64,000 nucleotides of DNA, taken from the NCBI GenBank assembly GCA_963682175.1, contig OY821786.1:32419501-32483500 (forward strand). Direction: 5' to 3'. The translations under genes were made by a program, and so were the position numbers. Under the pieces are notes generated by a model, which saw only the letters and a list, made by a program, of their open reading frames with translations, was not told the DNA's origin and did not search any database. Below, one piece after another: positions 34,163-45,972 of the stretch (within the stretch, counting starts at the first letter, position 1; each line of letters begins with the position of its first letter). Source of the DNA: Triglochin maritima (Eukaryota; Streptophyta; Magnoliopsida; Alismatales; Juncaginaceae).

Positions 34163-35969
34163 TCCTCTCCTTAATGCGTCCGGAAATCCTAAGGGCCAAC
34201 GTCTAAATTAATTTCACTAAGGCATTTTTATTAAGTGATTTTTTGGCCAAAGAAAAAGTGATGAAATCCCCCACCTCATCTCCTATAGGTGACTGCCCCT
34301 AGGTGTTTTTCATACCTTAATCTAACAAATATTCACCTCACTCTTGTTCCAATGCAAGTCCTACTAACTTATGCGTACTTTCTAATGAATGATGAGTGAA
34401 AGAGATTATGTACCTTATGCCAACAATCTACGACAGAAATTGTAAAATAAATAATAAATGCGATGAATGGAAAGTCCTATATGATGAATGACTTAGCAAA
34501 TATTGCCTAATCTTTTGCTTTAGCTTATTAAAGGCCAAGTTGCTTAAGGGGGGTCGATGAGTTATTTGAAACTAAATATAAATGAATATTTAACTAAACA
34601 AAATAAGTTGTTTTTAGCATAAATAAATATTTAACTAAGCAAAACATTAATAAACATAAATAAATGTATGAACTCACTAAACTAAACAAGTTTTTTACAT
34701 GATCTAAGTTATAGTCTTTTTAATATAAAATCAAAGTTATAATTTTAATACAATTTCTTGGATTATTATTTTAAGACGGAAAACATGTCAAACATAAAAT
34801 ATCATGTTTTTAATAACAATTGGGATTATAATTTTTTTGAAATTTTGGCAGAACCCCCCCCCCCCCTAAAATTAATATGTAAAAAATCTTCAAATCCTGG
34901 GATTAACAAGAAAAATGTATAACAACACAATTTAATAAAACTAGACTATCTTTCACATTTAACCCATTGTCATTTGTCATTTGTCAAAACAAAAAAATGT
35001 AAAAGTCAATTTAATAAAACTAGAATATCTTTCACTTTTAACCCATTTCAATCCAAAACAACCCCACCACGATACTTAGACCGGTCTCAAACCTAGCGTA
35101 ATCAACCATCACTATTGGACTAAGTTAAGCGATTAAGCCACATTAAACCAAAACTCCATTTGCAGAGTCGAACAAAACTCCACTATGTATTACAAAGGTC
35201 TGGAATCAAACAAAGTCGAACAAAAAGGCAAAACTTTTGTTGAAATAAACGTTAATCACATCAAAATGATACTTTCACCAACAAAAATAAAACAAAAACA
35301 TGGTTTTGAAAGAAATATATGAGGTTTGGGGTTTTAGTGATCCCAAAAATTCATTTTCAGAACAAAATCCACCAAACCGATATCATTTCAACACCAAAAC
35401 ACAAACCACCACAATCAAATCATTAATATTATGTCTAATATTATCACCCCAAATGACAAGCTAAGATAGCCTAATCGTATAAGCACGAACCAGAGGTGGT
35501 GACGGTGGTCGTGGGGGAGGAGAGTGTGGTGACGGTGGTCGTGGAGGCTATGGTGGTTGGGGAAGTGGAGGAAGATGACTGGGGTCGCGGAGGCTAGGGT
35601 TTTGGTCGGGTTTGGTTAGAGTTGTCGAAGTGGAGGAAGACGGCTAGGGTTTTGGTCGGGTTTTTCTCGGTTTTGGTCGACTAAGATAAAAGATAAAAAC
35701 TGAAGGGATCCTGGACTTATTAGACCTATAAACGTCGAATGTAACCCGCAACCGACGGCTATACCCCGACATCTATACATATGGGGAATAGACGTCGGCT
35801 ATAACAAATATCTGACGTCGGTTTCAATGCATGTTCCAACAACCGACGTCTAGAGTAAACAATAGACGTCGACTGTATTAAGGGACAACGTTTATAGGTA
35901 TAGACGTCGACTCTTAATAAAGCCGATGTCTATTGGCCGACGAGTATGCACTGTTCTGCACTAGTATAT

Positions 35970-36363
35970 CCTTGCTTCCATCCACGCCATGGACTTTGAA
36001 TTTGCCAATGGAGGTTAACTAATTACTCATTCTACTCTTTTCACACACTTGAATTTCATTTTGCACTTCTTTGTTGAAGAATATATTCAGTTTATTTTTC
36101 ACAAATGTTGATTATTTTTATCATATGGTTTGTTGGATTTGTGTTGGATTGGTCAATTAATTATGTTAGAAATGTGTATACATTATATGAATGTTTAATG
36201 TTTGTAATGGGAATGTGATGTAGTGGAGAATAGAATACATTATATGGATGTGTAATGCAATGAATATTGTAAATGTCGATTTTTTATTGTCAATCCATAC
36301 ATTAATTGAACGGTGGATTTGAAGAAAGACCATGTAAACTGGGAGTTTGTATACTAGACACTG
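35970..36363. other. AT-rich spacer, nothing recognised
   Basis: No gene, repeat terminus or RNA gene seen between the CACTA right end and the LTR fragment. Confidence 0.4.
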
Positions 36364-36735
36364 AGTAAACGGTGGACCGTTGAGTAAAAAATGGTCGAAC
36401 AAAATCAAGAAAAGTTACTTTCCAATTTTGTGAGATATTTGATCGACCACTAAAGTAGGTCCGATCAACTTATAGTCTGAATTCCAAATTGGGTAAATCG
36501 ACAATATTCAAAATAGTTGTTGGGGAATAACGACAAGAAAACGACTCGAAAGGACATTTGAAAACAACAAAATTGTCAGACAAAACTGGAATAACAGTCG
36601 ACCGTTCAACCAAAGATTTGTCATTCACAAACGGTCGAACGAAAGCTGAGTGTCGACCGGTTGGCACAGACTGGCTGAAGTTTATTTTGGTGGTTTTTCG
36701 GCTATGTTTGGGTGATCCTCCACCGTTCCAGCTCC
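36364..36735 (+). repeat. Copia-like LTR fragment with palindromes
   Basis: Homologous to 50130-50480 (shared words GGAATAACGACAAGAAAAC / GGCAAAACGACAAGAAAAC, GTCGACCGTTCAACCAAAGA, AAACGGTCGAAC, AAGTTTATTTTTGGTGG). It carries CGGTCGACCG-type sites at about 36597, 36640 and 36652. Only part of an LTR, no termini seen. The family is related in style to the Sirevirus LTR but not the same. Confidence 0.65.
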
Positions 36736-36754
36736 ATTTGAGACTTTAATTAAT

Positions 36755-38094
36755 AGCATATCATATATTGCTTTCATGTTGTATCTAATTTATTTTACCA
36801 TATATTTGTGCTACTCGGGTGAGTTTTGTGTATACTTTAGGGTTTAGGTAATAAAGAAGGGAAAGAAAAAAGGACTTAGTTGCAAGAAGAAATTATTGGT
36901 TTGTAAAGATTTTGAACCAAAATGAAAATGTCAGGGACCTAATTGCAAACATGGAGGGACCTAAGAGAAAATAAAATGTTTTGTCTGTAAGAAGCCCTCA
37001 AACTCAAGAACTTGGGGAGTGTTTATGCAATTAAGACCAAATTGAGTCGAACTAGTGGACCAAGAATGTACATGATTCATATGACGCATTCATGTTATAT
37101 ATCATATATTTTACCCCATATTTGTGCTACTCAAGTATTTGTTTCTTTCATTTCAGGATTTAGGTAATAAAGAAGAAAAATGAAGCAAAAATGACATAAA
37201 TGCAAGAAAAATGACTGATTTGGAAGCCTTTTGGACTTGTTTGTAATGCTCAAAGACCGGATTGCAAATCAGGAAAATATGTTGGTTGTCAAAGTCCATA
37301 AACTCATAAACCTAAGGAGTAATTCAACAATTAAGACCAAACAGACTCGAGCCAACATCTCCGGGTGCACCCTACGTGTAAGAGCTTATGGTGAAATGTG
37401 GGGCCAAAAGATCCACCAATGGTGGATCCCCCATGTCTTTTTGACCTCCAATTTCTCCAGTAGGTTGGGTAGTCGAGTCAGAGCACTCCAGAATATACAG
37501 ATCTGATTTACAGTCGTCCGACTGCATCTAGATTAATCTAGACCCTCTAATCTTCTATAAATACACTTGTAATCCTTCTTCCCTTCTTCTTCCTTCTTTT
37601 CCTTCATTAGAGTAGGTTTTATTTCTTGGTTAGTTGTGTAGTGGAGAACAAAAACACCATTTTGTAATACTTTTTACTTAATCAAGTTTCAGTTTCATGT
37701 TTTTTATGTTCTCGTCTTTTATTTGATGCAATTTTTATTTCATTGCTTTGGTTAGATTTATTTTTCTTTACTTGTTCATGTGTTATTTTTCTTTTGTTGT
37801 TTTCTTTGTTATGAATATAATTAGTGAGTAATCCATCCTCATTGGGGGTGGAGGATGATGTGAAGTGTGAATGTTGTTAGACTCGTGTGTGTTTTAATCT
37901 TAATCTTCGAGCTTCAAATGATTTTTATAGCCATTTTGATGAGTTTCTCACTCTTGCCTTTGATGTGTTAATGGTCATAATGGATGCTTAGCTCGTGCTT
38001 TGGTTAGTGAGCCCACTTTATGGGGAACGATGATGTAAGGATAAGATTAGAGTGGATAAATAGATAAGATTGACATATGAGAGTATGTGGTTAT
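36755..38094 (+). repeat. Athila-like LTR fragment with duplicated U3 segment
   Basis: A segment TTTTACCATATATTTGTGCTAC...GGTTTAGGTAATAAAG (36795-36860) recurs at 37110-37175, giving two degenerate tandem copies of about 320 bp. A TATA-like CTATAAATACACTTG (37555-37569) precedes a CT-rich leader, and CATCCTCATTGGGGGTGGAG (37832) matches the GTGGAGG box of the other Athila-like LTRs. The Athila-type element at 38095 is inserted in it; the target resumes at 43398. Confidence 0.5.
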
Positions 38095-39291
38095 TGATGA
38101 GAATTAAATTTATACCGCAAGTGCACGGCGTCAATGAAGACGTGGCAAATACGGGTCGAACACAAGGAGTGAGAGATCTTGTTATTTTTGTGATTTTCGA
38201 TTAAGGGAAAGGAAGAGGGAGAAATAAGTTGGTTTTGGGATTTTTGGGTTTTTAATTTTCTAAAGCATGAAACATGAACAAATAAAACTAAAATAAGAAC
38301 AAAGATGGTGAATTCCGTTGGGTGGAGGTTTAGATATCGGGTTTAGATTAGAGAATTCCAAAACTTATAATAAATCATATTAGTTATAAAGCATTACATG
38401 ATAAATAATTTAACACAAACTCAAGTAATCAAAATATACTAATCACGAAATTAAAATAATAACTTTATTCTCTTCTCATCACCCTAAATCCGTCACCTCC
38501 ACCCTTTGGAGAGAGTTAGAAACTCATAGATGGAGGGAAGGAGAAGGGGTCCTAGAGGAATTACAAAAGAAAACTAAAAATAAGAAATAAAAGACAGAAT
38601 TTTTTACTAAAACTAAGGACTAAAATTAAGAACTAAAGACAAGGACCCTCACAACATCGTTTGGAGGCTATTTATAGCCGATACAAGTAACCCTAATATG
38701 AAATAGGAAAGTACACGCGTCAACACATGACTGGACAAAATCCGGGGGCACGGATCGCAAGGCGGGCGGCGGAATCGCCGCATGGTATATGTGTTGTGCA
38801 GCGGAAACGCCGCATAATTAAGTCTGATTAAATCCGGATTTTTGCTAAGTGTTTATGGTATGATTTCAAAGTCCTTTGCGCGTCTGGATGATTTCTTTCC
38901 TTTCTTTTGAGCTCCGAATTAATTCCTTCATATATTTCGAGATCCAAATTGATTTTTTTCTTTAAAACTTCTCCAAGGTACTTTATTTGCATTTGGGTCC
39001 TCGGCTTTTTACAATTAAGTCCCTGACTACTTTTATGCTTAAGTCCTTGGCCTTTTTGTAATTAGGTCCTTGAATACTTTTGTGCTCGGATGAACTTCCA
39101 TTTGAATCTCGATAATCTTGAACTTGGTCTTTATAGCAGAAATGAGTCTCTGGCACGCATTTATGCTCGGGATATGGGTAATTTGCATTTAGGTCCCTGT
39201 ATTCTGTAAATAAGACTAAACACATACCTTAGTAGCATTTATTGATCTAAAATTAATATAAATGAAAGACATATGATGCAATGTATGTAAT
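38095..39291 (-). repeat. 3' LTR of Athila-type element
   Basis: Matches 42194-43397 with scattered differences. The inner (right) end diverges at GTAATGGGTTATT instead of GCAATGCATCA, so a few terminal bases are altered. Minus-strand TATAAATAG near 38680. Inverted GCGG motifs at 38763-38815. Confidence 0.9.
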
Positions 39292-39586
39292 GGGTTATTT
39301 CTTTGGAACTTAGATTTATGTCATAATTTCTACAAGCAAAACTATATAATAGGGAACAAAAACTCAATGCATTTTTTACACGGGTTTTGGCAGTTCAATC
39401 TTAAGCTATGTCATGGAATATTGAATTTTTTATTTTTTATTTTTTTTAAATAAAAGAATAAAACAGATAGATAGATAAATACCCCCCACACCTAAATCAT
39501 GCATTGTCCTCAATGTATGCAAAGAAAAAGCAAATGCATGTGTTACCTGAGTCAACTTGCGGTAGAGGGGTTAAATTTGCTCAGAG

Positions 39587-40896
39587 TCAACCATAGTCAG
39601 AACTGGATTGAATGACACCATGTTGGTGCATGTATCCAGTTGAATTGTTCCACATGTTGCACTGAGGCACAGATTCCACACCCCTCACATGTATTGGTTC
39701 TCTTTTTTGCTCGAGTGATGGTGGGTGTGTCGAAAAATTACTCCCCTTTTTCTTACTTCCTTTTTGATTTTGTGATGATTTATTTGATTCAGAAATCTTA
39801 TAAATACGCGATCTCATCACAACATCACTTTGATTGCATACTATTTCTGGCTCATTATCAACATGAAAGATATTAAATTCAGCTTTTAAGTTTCCAAAAG
39901 ATAGTTGCATGAGCCCATTTTGGCAATTTATCAAAACTTCAGAAGTGGCTAAAATGGTCTGCCTAGTATCACAGGGATTTGTCTCTTAGGATCGACAACA
40001 AGTTCAGTGTCTAGAACGACAAAATCCACTGGTAAATGAACATCTGGTTTGGGTTGACTTGCTATTCTAGATCCAATACTCGGGTTAAGCGGTGTTCTAG
40101 CATTGTCTCATTGCATACTGTTTTCCGCTAAATCCTCAAGAAAAGTTCAGGCATCATTTTCATTTTTCGACATGAAGTTCCCTTGGCTTACGGATTCTAC
40201 CATAACTCTAGATGTGGGTGTTAATCCCTCATAAATAATTTGGCATAATTGCCATCTTGGAATTCCATGATGAGGGCATTGGGTCAGTACGCTTTTAAAT
40301 CTTTTTAGATAGGAATAGAACGGCTCGCTCTCAGACTGAACGAATGCAACAATTTCATTCCTAATCCTCATAGTCTTATGGTTGGGGAAATATTTTTTCA
40401 GGAATATTTGAACAAACTCAGCCCAACTCCTAATGGATCTTTCGGCTAGACTATATAGCCATTTCTTAGCGTCGTCCTTTAGTGCTAGAGGCACAAATTT
40501 CAGACGCATTGCCTCCACAGGGATATGCTGGTATTGCATAAGAGAGCAGATTTTCTCAAATTCTCTAAGGAATAGATATGGGTCTTCCCTAGAGGTGAAC
40601 TTAGGCAACATACTCATGTATTGTGCCTTAGGTTCGAAGTCGCGACCCTGTATGGTGGGCATAACGATGCATGATGGCTGAGCAGCCATCGCTGGGTAGC
40701 ATCGATCCCTCAGAGTTATAGTTTGTGCAACAGGTGGGTCCACTACATTCTCACCCATTGGATCCGGGTGAGGTGGTGCAGCAGATGGATTGGGGCTAAG
40801 TTCTAGACTGGAATCTAGATGAACTCGTGAGAGTCGATTACTCAAGTCCCGAATCCAAATCTGAGTGCACCGGGTTGAATCAATTTTTGAGTTCAA
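39587..40896 (-). pseudogene. Athila-type gag joined to protease fragment
   Basis: Minus-strand frame 40896-40147 (249 aa) carries the retrotransposon gag domain: SMLPKFTSREDPYLFLREFE, LKFVPLALKDDAKKWLYSL, FLKKYFPNHKTMRIRNEI, QCPHHGIPRWQLCQIIYEGL. It ends after NFMSKNENDA at a stop, where the family continues AWTFLEDLAE; that tail is present after the frame break. Zinc knuckle and linker are missing. A protease C-terminal segment follows at once (VHLPVDFVVLD, DPKRQIPVILGRPF), then a one-base frameshift and INCQNGLMQLSFGNLKAEFN (39930-39870). Gag is intact enough to suggest recent decay; the rest of pol is deleted. Confidence 0.9.
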
Positions 40897-42193
40897 ATTC
40901 CAAATTTAAATTCCAAATTTAATTTCAAGAATTAATTACAAAAAAAATTGTTTTTTTTTTTGAAAATGGAAACAAACAATAGAATGGGGAAAGATGAGAA
41001 AGGAATCCTAATCTAGAGAATTGAGGTGACAAGAGAAAGAAGACTCAGATGAGAAGGGAAACTTAACTCTAAAGATAGAAAAGAGGGTCGGTCAGAAATT
41101 TCCTGAACAAACACGGTTCAAACAAACCTAGACCTAGTGTCGCTTAAATCTAGACGACTCCTAACTAGTTGAGTCGAGTTGATTTGCTTGATTCACCTCC
41201 CTCACTAATCAAACCAACTTGGTCAGGCCATGTATAGCTAGTGGGGGCGCTTCCGACAGAGTCGGTGCCAATTAGACAACCACTTCGCTTGGAAGACTTA
41301 CGTCAACACAAAAATACTTTCTAGACACCAAATTAAATTCGATCAGCTTCAGGTCATAGCAAGTCAAACCAATCTTCTCCTTAATTGAGTCTGAATCCTT
41401 AGGGGTCAATGTCTAATTGATTTTAATTTAAGGCTTGGGTGACACTTTAGGGTTGTGATTTGTGGGCCACGGAAGGGTGATGAAATCCCCACCGTATCTT
41501 TTCCTACGGAGTTGCCCTTAAGATAGTTTATCTTAAATCTAGCAAAGATAGTCAAACATTGGTCTTTAATTGGGGGCAATTGCAAGGTTGTATGCAAACT
41601 AAATTATACGCTTAAATGCAATCGTTAAAACGCGATACGTACCTCGCCTCCAGCACTCTTTCAACAATAAAAATAATTTGCAAGAATTTAGCAAGACTAA
41701 TGCAAACAAAACATTATATGATGCATGCACTAAGTTCTTCTAGTTTTGCCAATTTTTTAGGTCAGAGTTGAATTATTGCCAATTATGGAATTTAAGCTTA
41801 ACACGTGTAGTTCTACAAAAGGAAATTTTCCGAAACTAGAAATTACGAGAAAGGCAAGAAAAGTTACCTCCGCAATGCTCAGACGGGTTCGCCGCCCGCT
41901 CTCGAAACTTCCCAGATGCTCTACGCGTCCACCCAGAGATGGAGACGACCCCAGAAAAAGTTGAAGCCCAGAAGCTTCAAATGTGCGGCGAATCCGCCAC
42001 AAGTTCTTCTTGATATGCGGCGATTCCGCCGCTCGTTTTGCTCCAAATGTGATCGGTTTGCGCCGCGCACTCTGTTGTCTCCTGAAACGCAAACTCAGAT
42101 AGTTAGATCGCGCACAAGATAAACAGAATGGAATCGAAATCAACAAAAGTAAACAAAATCTTCGTCTCCTCCACGGCAACGACGCCAAAAACT
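40897..42193 (-). other. Leader region of the Athila-type element
   Basis: Untranslated region between 5' LTR and gag, including an 11-base T run (40951-40961) and GCGGCGATTCCGCCGC inverted motifs (42013-42028 and nearby 41983-41997) like those in the LTR. Open frames here (for example 41757-42233) are not similar to any family I know and overlap the primer-binding site, so no gene is called. Confidence 0.6.
42171..42187 (-). other. Primer-binding site of Athila-type element
   Basis: On the minus strand reads TGGCGTCGTTGCCGTGG six bases after the 5' LTR end. It is close to TGGCGCCGTTGCCGGGG, the site usual in Athila/Tat lineage elements. Confidence 0.8.
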
Positions 42194-43397
42194 TGATGAG
42201 AATTAAATTTATACCGCAAGTGCACGACGTCAATGAAGACGTGGCAAATACGGGTCGAACACAAGGAGGGAGAGATCTTGTTATTTTTGTGATTTCCGAT
42301 TAAGGGAAAGGAAGAGGGAGAAATAAGTTGGTTTTGAGATTTTTGGGTTTTTAATTTTCTAAAGCATGAAACATGAACAAATAAAACTAAAATAAGAACA
42401 AAGATGGTGAATTTCGTTGGGTGGAGGTTTAGATATCGGGTTTAGAATAGAGAATTCCGAAACTTATAATAAATCATATTAGTTATAAAGCATTACATGA
42501 TAAATGATTTAACACAAACTCAAGTAATCAAAATATACTAACCACGAAATTAAAATAATAACTTTATTCTCTTCTCATCACCCTAAATCCGTCACCTCCA
42601 CCCTTTGGAGAGAGTTAGAAACTCATAGATGGAGAGAAGGAGAAGGGGTCCTAGAGGAATTACAAAAGAAAACTAAAAACAAGAAATAAAAGACAGAATT
42701 TTATTACTAAAACTAAGGACTAAAATTAAGAACTAAAGACAAGGACCCTCACAACATCGTTTGGAGGCTATTTATAGCCGATACAAGTAACCCTAATATG
42801 AAATAGGAAAGTACACGCGTCAACACATGACTGGACAAAATCCAGGGGCACGGATCGCAAGGCGGGCGGCGGAATCGCCGCATGGTATATGTGTTGTGTG
42901 GCGGAAACGCCGCATAATTAAGTCTGATTAAATCTGGATTTTTGCTGAGTGTTTTTGGTATGATTTCAAAGTCCTTTGCGCGTCTGGATGATTTCTTTCC
43001 TTTCTTTTGAGCTCCGAAATAATTCCTTCATATATTTCGAGATCCAAATTGATTTTTTTCTTTAAAACTTCTCCAAGGTACTTTATTTGCATTCGGGTCC
43101 TCGGCTTTTTGCAATTAAGTCTCTGACTACTTTTATGCTTAAGTCCTTGGCCTTTTTGTAATTAGGTCCTTGAATACTTTTGTGCTCGGATCAACTTCCA
43201 TTTGAATCCCGATAATCTTGAACTTGGTCTTTATAGCAGAAATGAGTCTCTGGCACGCATTTATGCTCAGGATATGGGTAATTTGCATTCAGGTCCCTGT
43301 ATTCTGTAAATAAGACTAAACACATACCTTAGTAGCATTTATTGATCTAAAATTAATCTAAATGAAAGACATATGATGCAATGTATGCAATGCATCA
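42194..43397 (-). repeat. 5' LTR of Athila-type element
   Basis: 1204 bp; plus-strand ends TGATGAGAATT (42194) and GCAATGCATCA (43397), giving TG...CA in either reading. Minus-strand TATAAATAG near 42770. Inverted GGCGGAATCGCCGC at 42868-42881. Confidence 0.92.
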
Positions 43398-43402
43398 GTT
43401 AT

Positions 43403-45133
43403 CGTTAGTCTCATTTGAAGTAATGTTTTGTATGTTTTAATGATGGTGATAAATCTTAATTTATGTCGAAACACACTTAGGATAATGACCATTGAAGATG
43501 TCCATACTAATTCAAGTCATGAGAGCGCAATTGTACACACATGTGTCACACATCTACGTTGTTGCAAGCATTCTCCACCTCGTATGGGATTAGTCGCATT
43601 TATTTTACAAATTATAATTAGCATAATTTAGTGTAGATACACTCCTTCACTCTTCATTTTCTTCCCCCACTCATGAATGGTCGACGACGACCCACACTCG
43701 CTCCTCATGGACACGACCTGTACTTCCATCGTTTCAACACAGTCGTGAGCTCATGGTTTTGAACTTAAAATCCCAACATCACCCCCACGAGCAAATTTGG
43801 ATGTTTAACTCACTAAGTTAGTTTGAACCGAATCATACCAACATGATCCCTCGTTGGTGGATTTTCATCTGTTGTTTGTGAATTTGGTTGCAAATCTGGT
43901 GCGCCAATTTGTAGTGTGGCTCGGGTTTTGTATTTTGAGGGCATCAATTTAATACAAAGTTACAACTATTGGATCAGTCCCAAATTCATAGAGAGCAGTC
44001 ATTCTTCTATATATAGTCATGTTTCTTCTACCTCTCCCCTTCTTCTTCCTTCCACCTTAGTTTAGGTTTAGTTTTTGCTTAATTTGGTTGCAAATGGAGG
44101 AAGGAAGTTGAAGCTTGTAATGTACTTGGATTTCTAATCAAAGTTTAGATTCTTGTTCCTCTTTGTCTCAACTTCCCATTCATGTAAGTTTTATTTCAAT
44201 TCATTAATTAGATTTGTAGTTGTAATTTCTTGCCATGTGTATCTTAGAAATCCATGTGTTTCATGTGTTGTAGTGATGATTGAGTAGATCCATCCTCGTA
44301 AGGGGGTGGAGGGGAATGTGGATGCATGAAATGTGTGAATGTATGTAATCTAAATCTAGATCTTGATGCTTACTGTCATTTCCATTCTCATTTTGATGGT
44401 TCCCACTAATATCTTTGATATGTTAATGATCACACTAGATATTTAGCATATACTTCGGCTTTGGGGTTGCCCTATTTAATGATGAATGTGAATATGAAGG
44501 ATAGATCTCGGTGGATATGGTGGTGATAAATATGTAATGTGAATACACGTTTGACCACATTATGCTTAACTCTTGATGCATGTCATGTATGCTAATATAA
44601 TTAGGAATAAATGTTAGTGTGAATCAACATGTTTGCATTCCATTAAGTGTTGTTGATGGGTAGTTGGGTTTAGGTCAGGTCACCCTCACTTAGATCCTGA
44701 AAATGCAACATATGTCACATTTGAGCTTAATGCACACACTAAACACACATCATGACACTCGCATATACCCTCTCTACCCCATAGGGGTTTAGCCATTCTA
44801 GTTTTACTTATAATCTTGCATTTAGTCTTAATCATGATAGTTAATAAATTATCCTCTGTTCTCCTCTACCGCTCGAGTATGGTTTGAACAACAATCTGCA
44901 CTAACTCCTTTAGGCTTGATATGTACTTTTCATCGCTTGAACGAGAACGTGCACGTGCAATTGAAACTGATATGATCAGACATCAACTTAGTGGAGTCGT
45001 GAACCACCATGAAACCACCAGAGGAACTAGAGGTGGGCCACGGAGGGTAGGAGAGAAGGTAGGACGGAGGTGGAGGAAAGTTGTAGTGGTGGAGAGCAGT
45101 GTCGTAGATCTTGAAGGAAGAAAGGATAGACTA
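43403..45133 (+). repeat. LTR-derived sequence, Athila-like, fragmentary
   Basis: 43403-43650 continues the LTR interrupted at 38094. From about 43900 a second copy begins: TATATATAG near 44013, CT-rich leader (CTCCCCTTCTTCTTCCTTCC), then CATCCTCGTAAGGGGGTGGA (44289), matching 37555-37850 in order and spacing. 44600-45000 has words common in gypsy LTR ends (CTACCCCATAGGGGTTTAG, TCTGTTCTCCTCTACCGCTC). The short frame 44921-45151 is not considered real. Confidence 0.5.
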
Positions 45134-45553
45134 CTGATGAGTATGATTTAAGATCGTGTAGCAAACGGGTCGAACACAAGGAAAGGTTGCAAATTTCAGT
45201 CCATTATATTTTTCAATGAAGCACGAGTAATAATGGTGATAGATTCAATGGTGGTTAATAATTTTGATTTTTTGTTTTGTGAAGAGATTAAGAGATAATG
45301 TAAATATTTTTATGGGTTTTTTTCTATAATAAGAATGCAATACAAAATTACAATAAGATGAAACACTTAGAATGTAAAAAACATTGACATAGACATGAAT
45401 TGGGATATTTATTGCACATTTCATTAAGCACACGAGATTAGGTTTTGTAAGCATGACTTGAAATGATTAGACTATCAAATCATTAAATAACAACTAACCT
45501 AGATCTAATTACAATTTCACAAATTCTTGCAAGCAAAGAAGCAACGATATAAT
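45134..45553 (-). repeat. Athila-like LTR start, interrupted by copia solo LTR
   Basis: TGATGAGTATGATTTAAG followed by AAACGGGTCGAACACAAGGA resembles the outer end of the LTRs at 38095 and 42194. The sequence resumes at 48356 and may run to about 49390. No confirmed far end or TSD. Confidence 0.45.
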
Positions 45554-45937
45554 TGTTGGATTTCGTGCCCTGTGTTTGAGTAGATATTTTTAATTTTTAC
45601 AAGCAAACATGATCGGTTTCATATTTGTTCAATATTTCATGTACAATAATCCATAATTGCATTCAAATATATATTGTATACTATATAATATCAAAATATA
45701 TAGATTGGATCATACCTAAAGGATTGTCAAATTCTTTTAACCAATCGGAAGTCGAGTTGCACGTCGAATCGCCTTAGAATGTCCTCCAAGTGTTCACCAA
45801 ACTCTAAACAAGATTAGAGTAATCGAAGATAGCCAATCAACTCAAATGCTAGCTAATAACCCATTTATGCTCCAACGAATTTAATCTCCAGCACTTTCAT
45901 TAACTAAGAGAAATTTTTGATGGAAAGATGGAGAAAA

Positions 45938-45972
<35 letters not shown>

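Larger units (their letters stand above)
32549..35966 (-). mobile_element. CACTA transposon with TNP2 relic and 3-bp TSD
   Basis: Left terminus CACTAGTGCAGAAAAGGGCA at 32549; right terminus ...GTTCTGCACTAGTA ending 35966 (last base G to A). Flanked by TAT on both sides (32546-32548 and 35967-35969). Subterminal GACGTCTAT / ATAGACGTCGG repeats lie at 32560-32800 and 35720-35945. A TNP2-type transposase relic lies on the minus strand. Size is 3418 bp, much shorter than an autonomous CACTA. 33780-34560 resembles the leader of the gypsy element at 41.1-41.5 kb, so the interior also holds a retroelement fragment. 34570-35480 is AT-rich, with a 13-base C run at 34854-34866. Confidence 0.9.
38095..43397 (-). 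mobile_element. Internally deleted Athila-type Ty3/gypsy element with TSD
   Basis: Two highly similar LTRs (38095-39291 and 42194-43397), flanked by GTTAT on both sides (38090-38094 and 43398-43402). In minus orientation it has a primer-binding site next to the 5' LTR, a gag gene, a protease fragment and the Athila-like 3' non-coding box (CAATGCATGATTTAGGTGTG, plus strand 39486-39505 reversed). Reverse transcriptase, RNase H, integrase and env-like regions are absent. Total length is 5303 bp. Non-autonomous deletion derivative. Confidence 0.9.

Noticed and set aside
33780..34560. Stand-alone LTR element inside the CACTA
   Set aside because: Leader-like homology is present but no LTR pair, PBS or TSD was found.
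41757..42233. 158-aa minus-strand frame in the Athila-type leader
   Set aside because: Runs from the leader across the primer-binding site into the LTR and has no known domain.
44921..45151. Plus-strand 76-aa frame rich in Arg and Glu
   Set aside because: Repeat-derived region, no domain, no splice context or homology.
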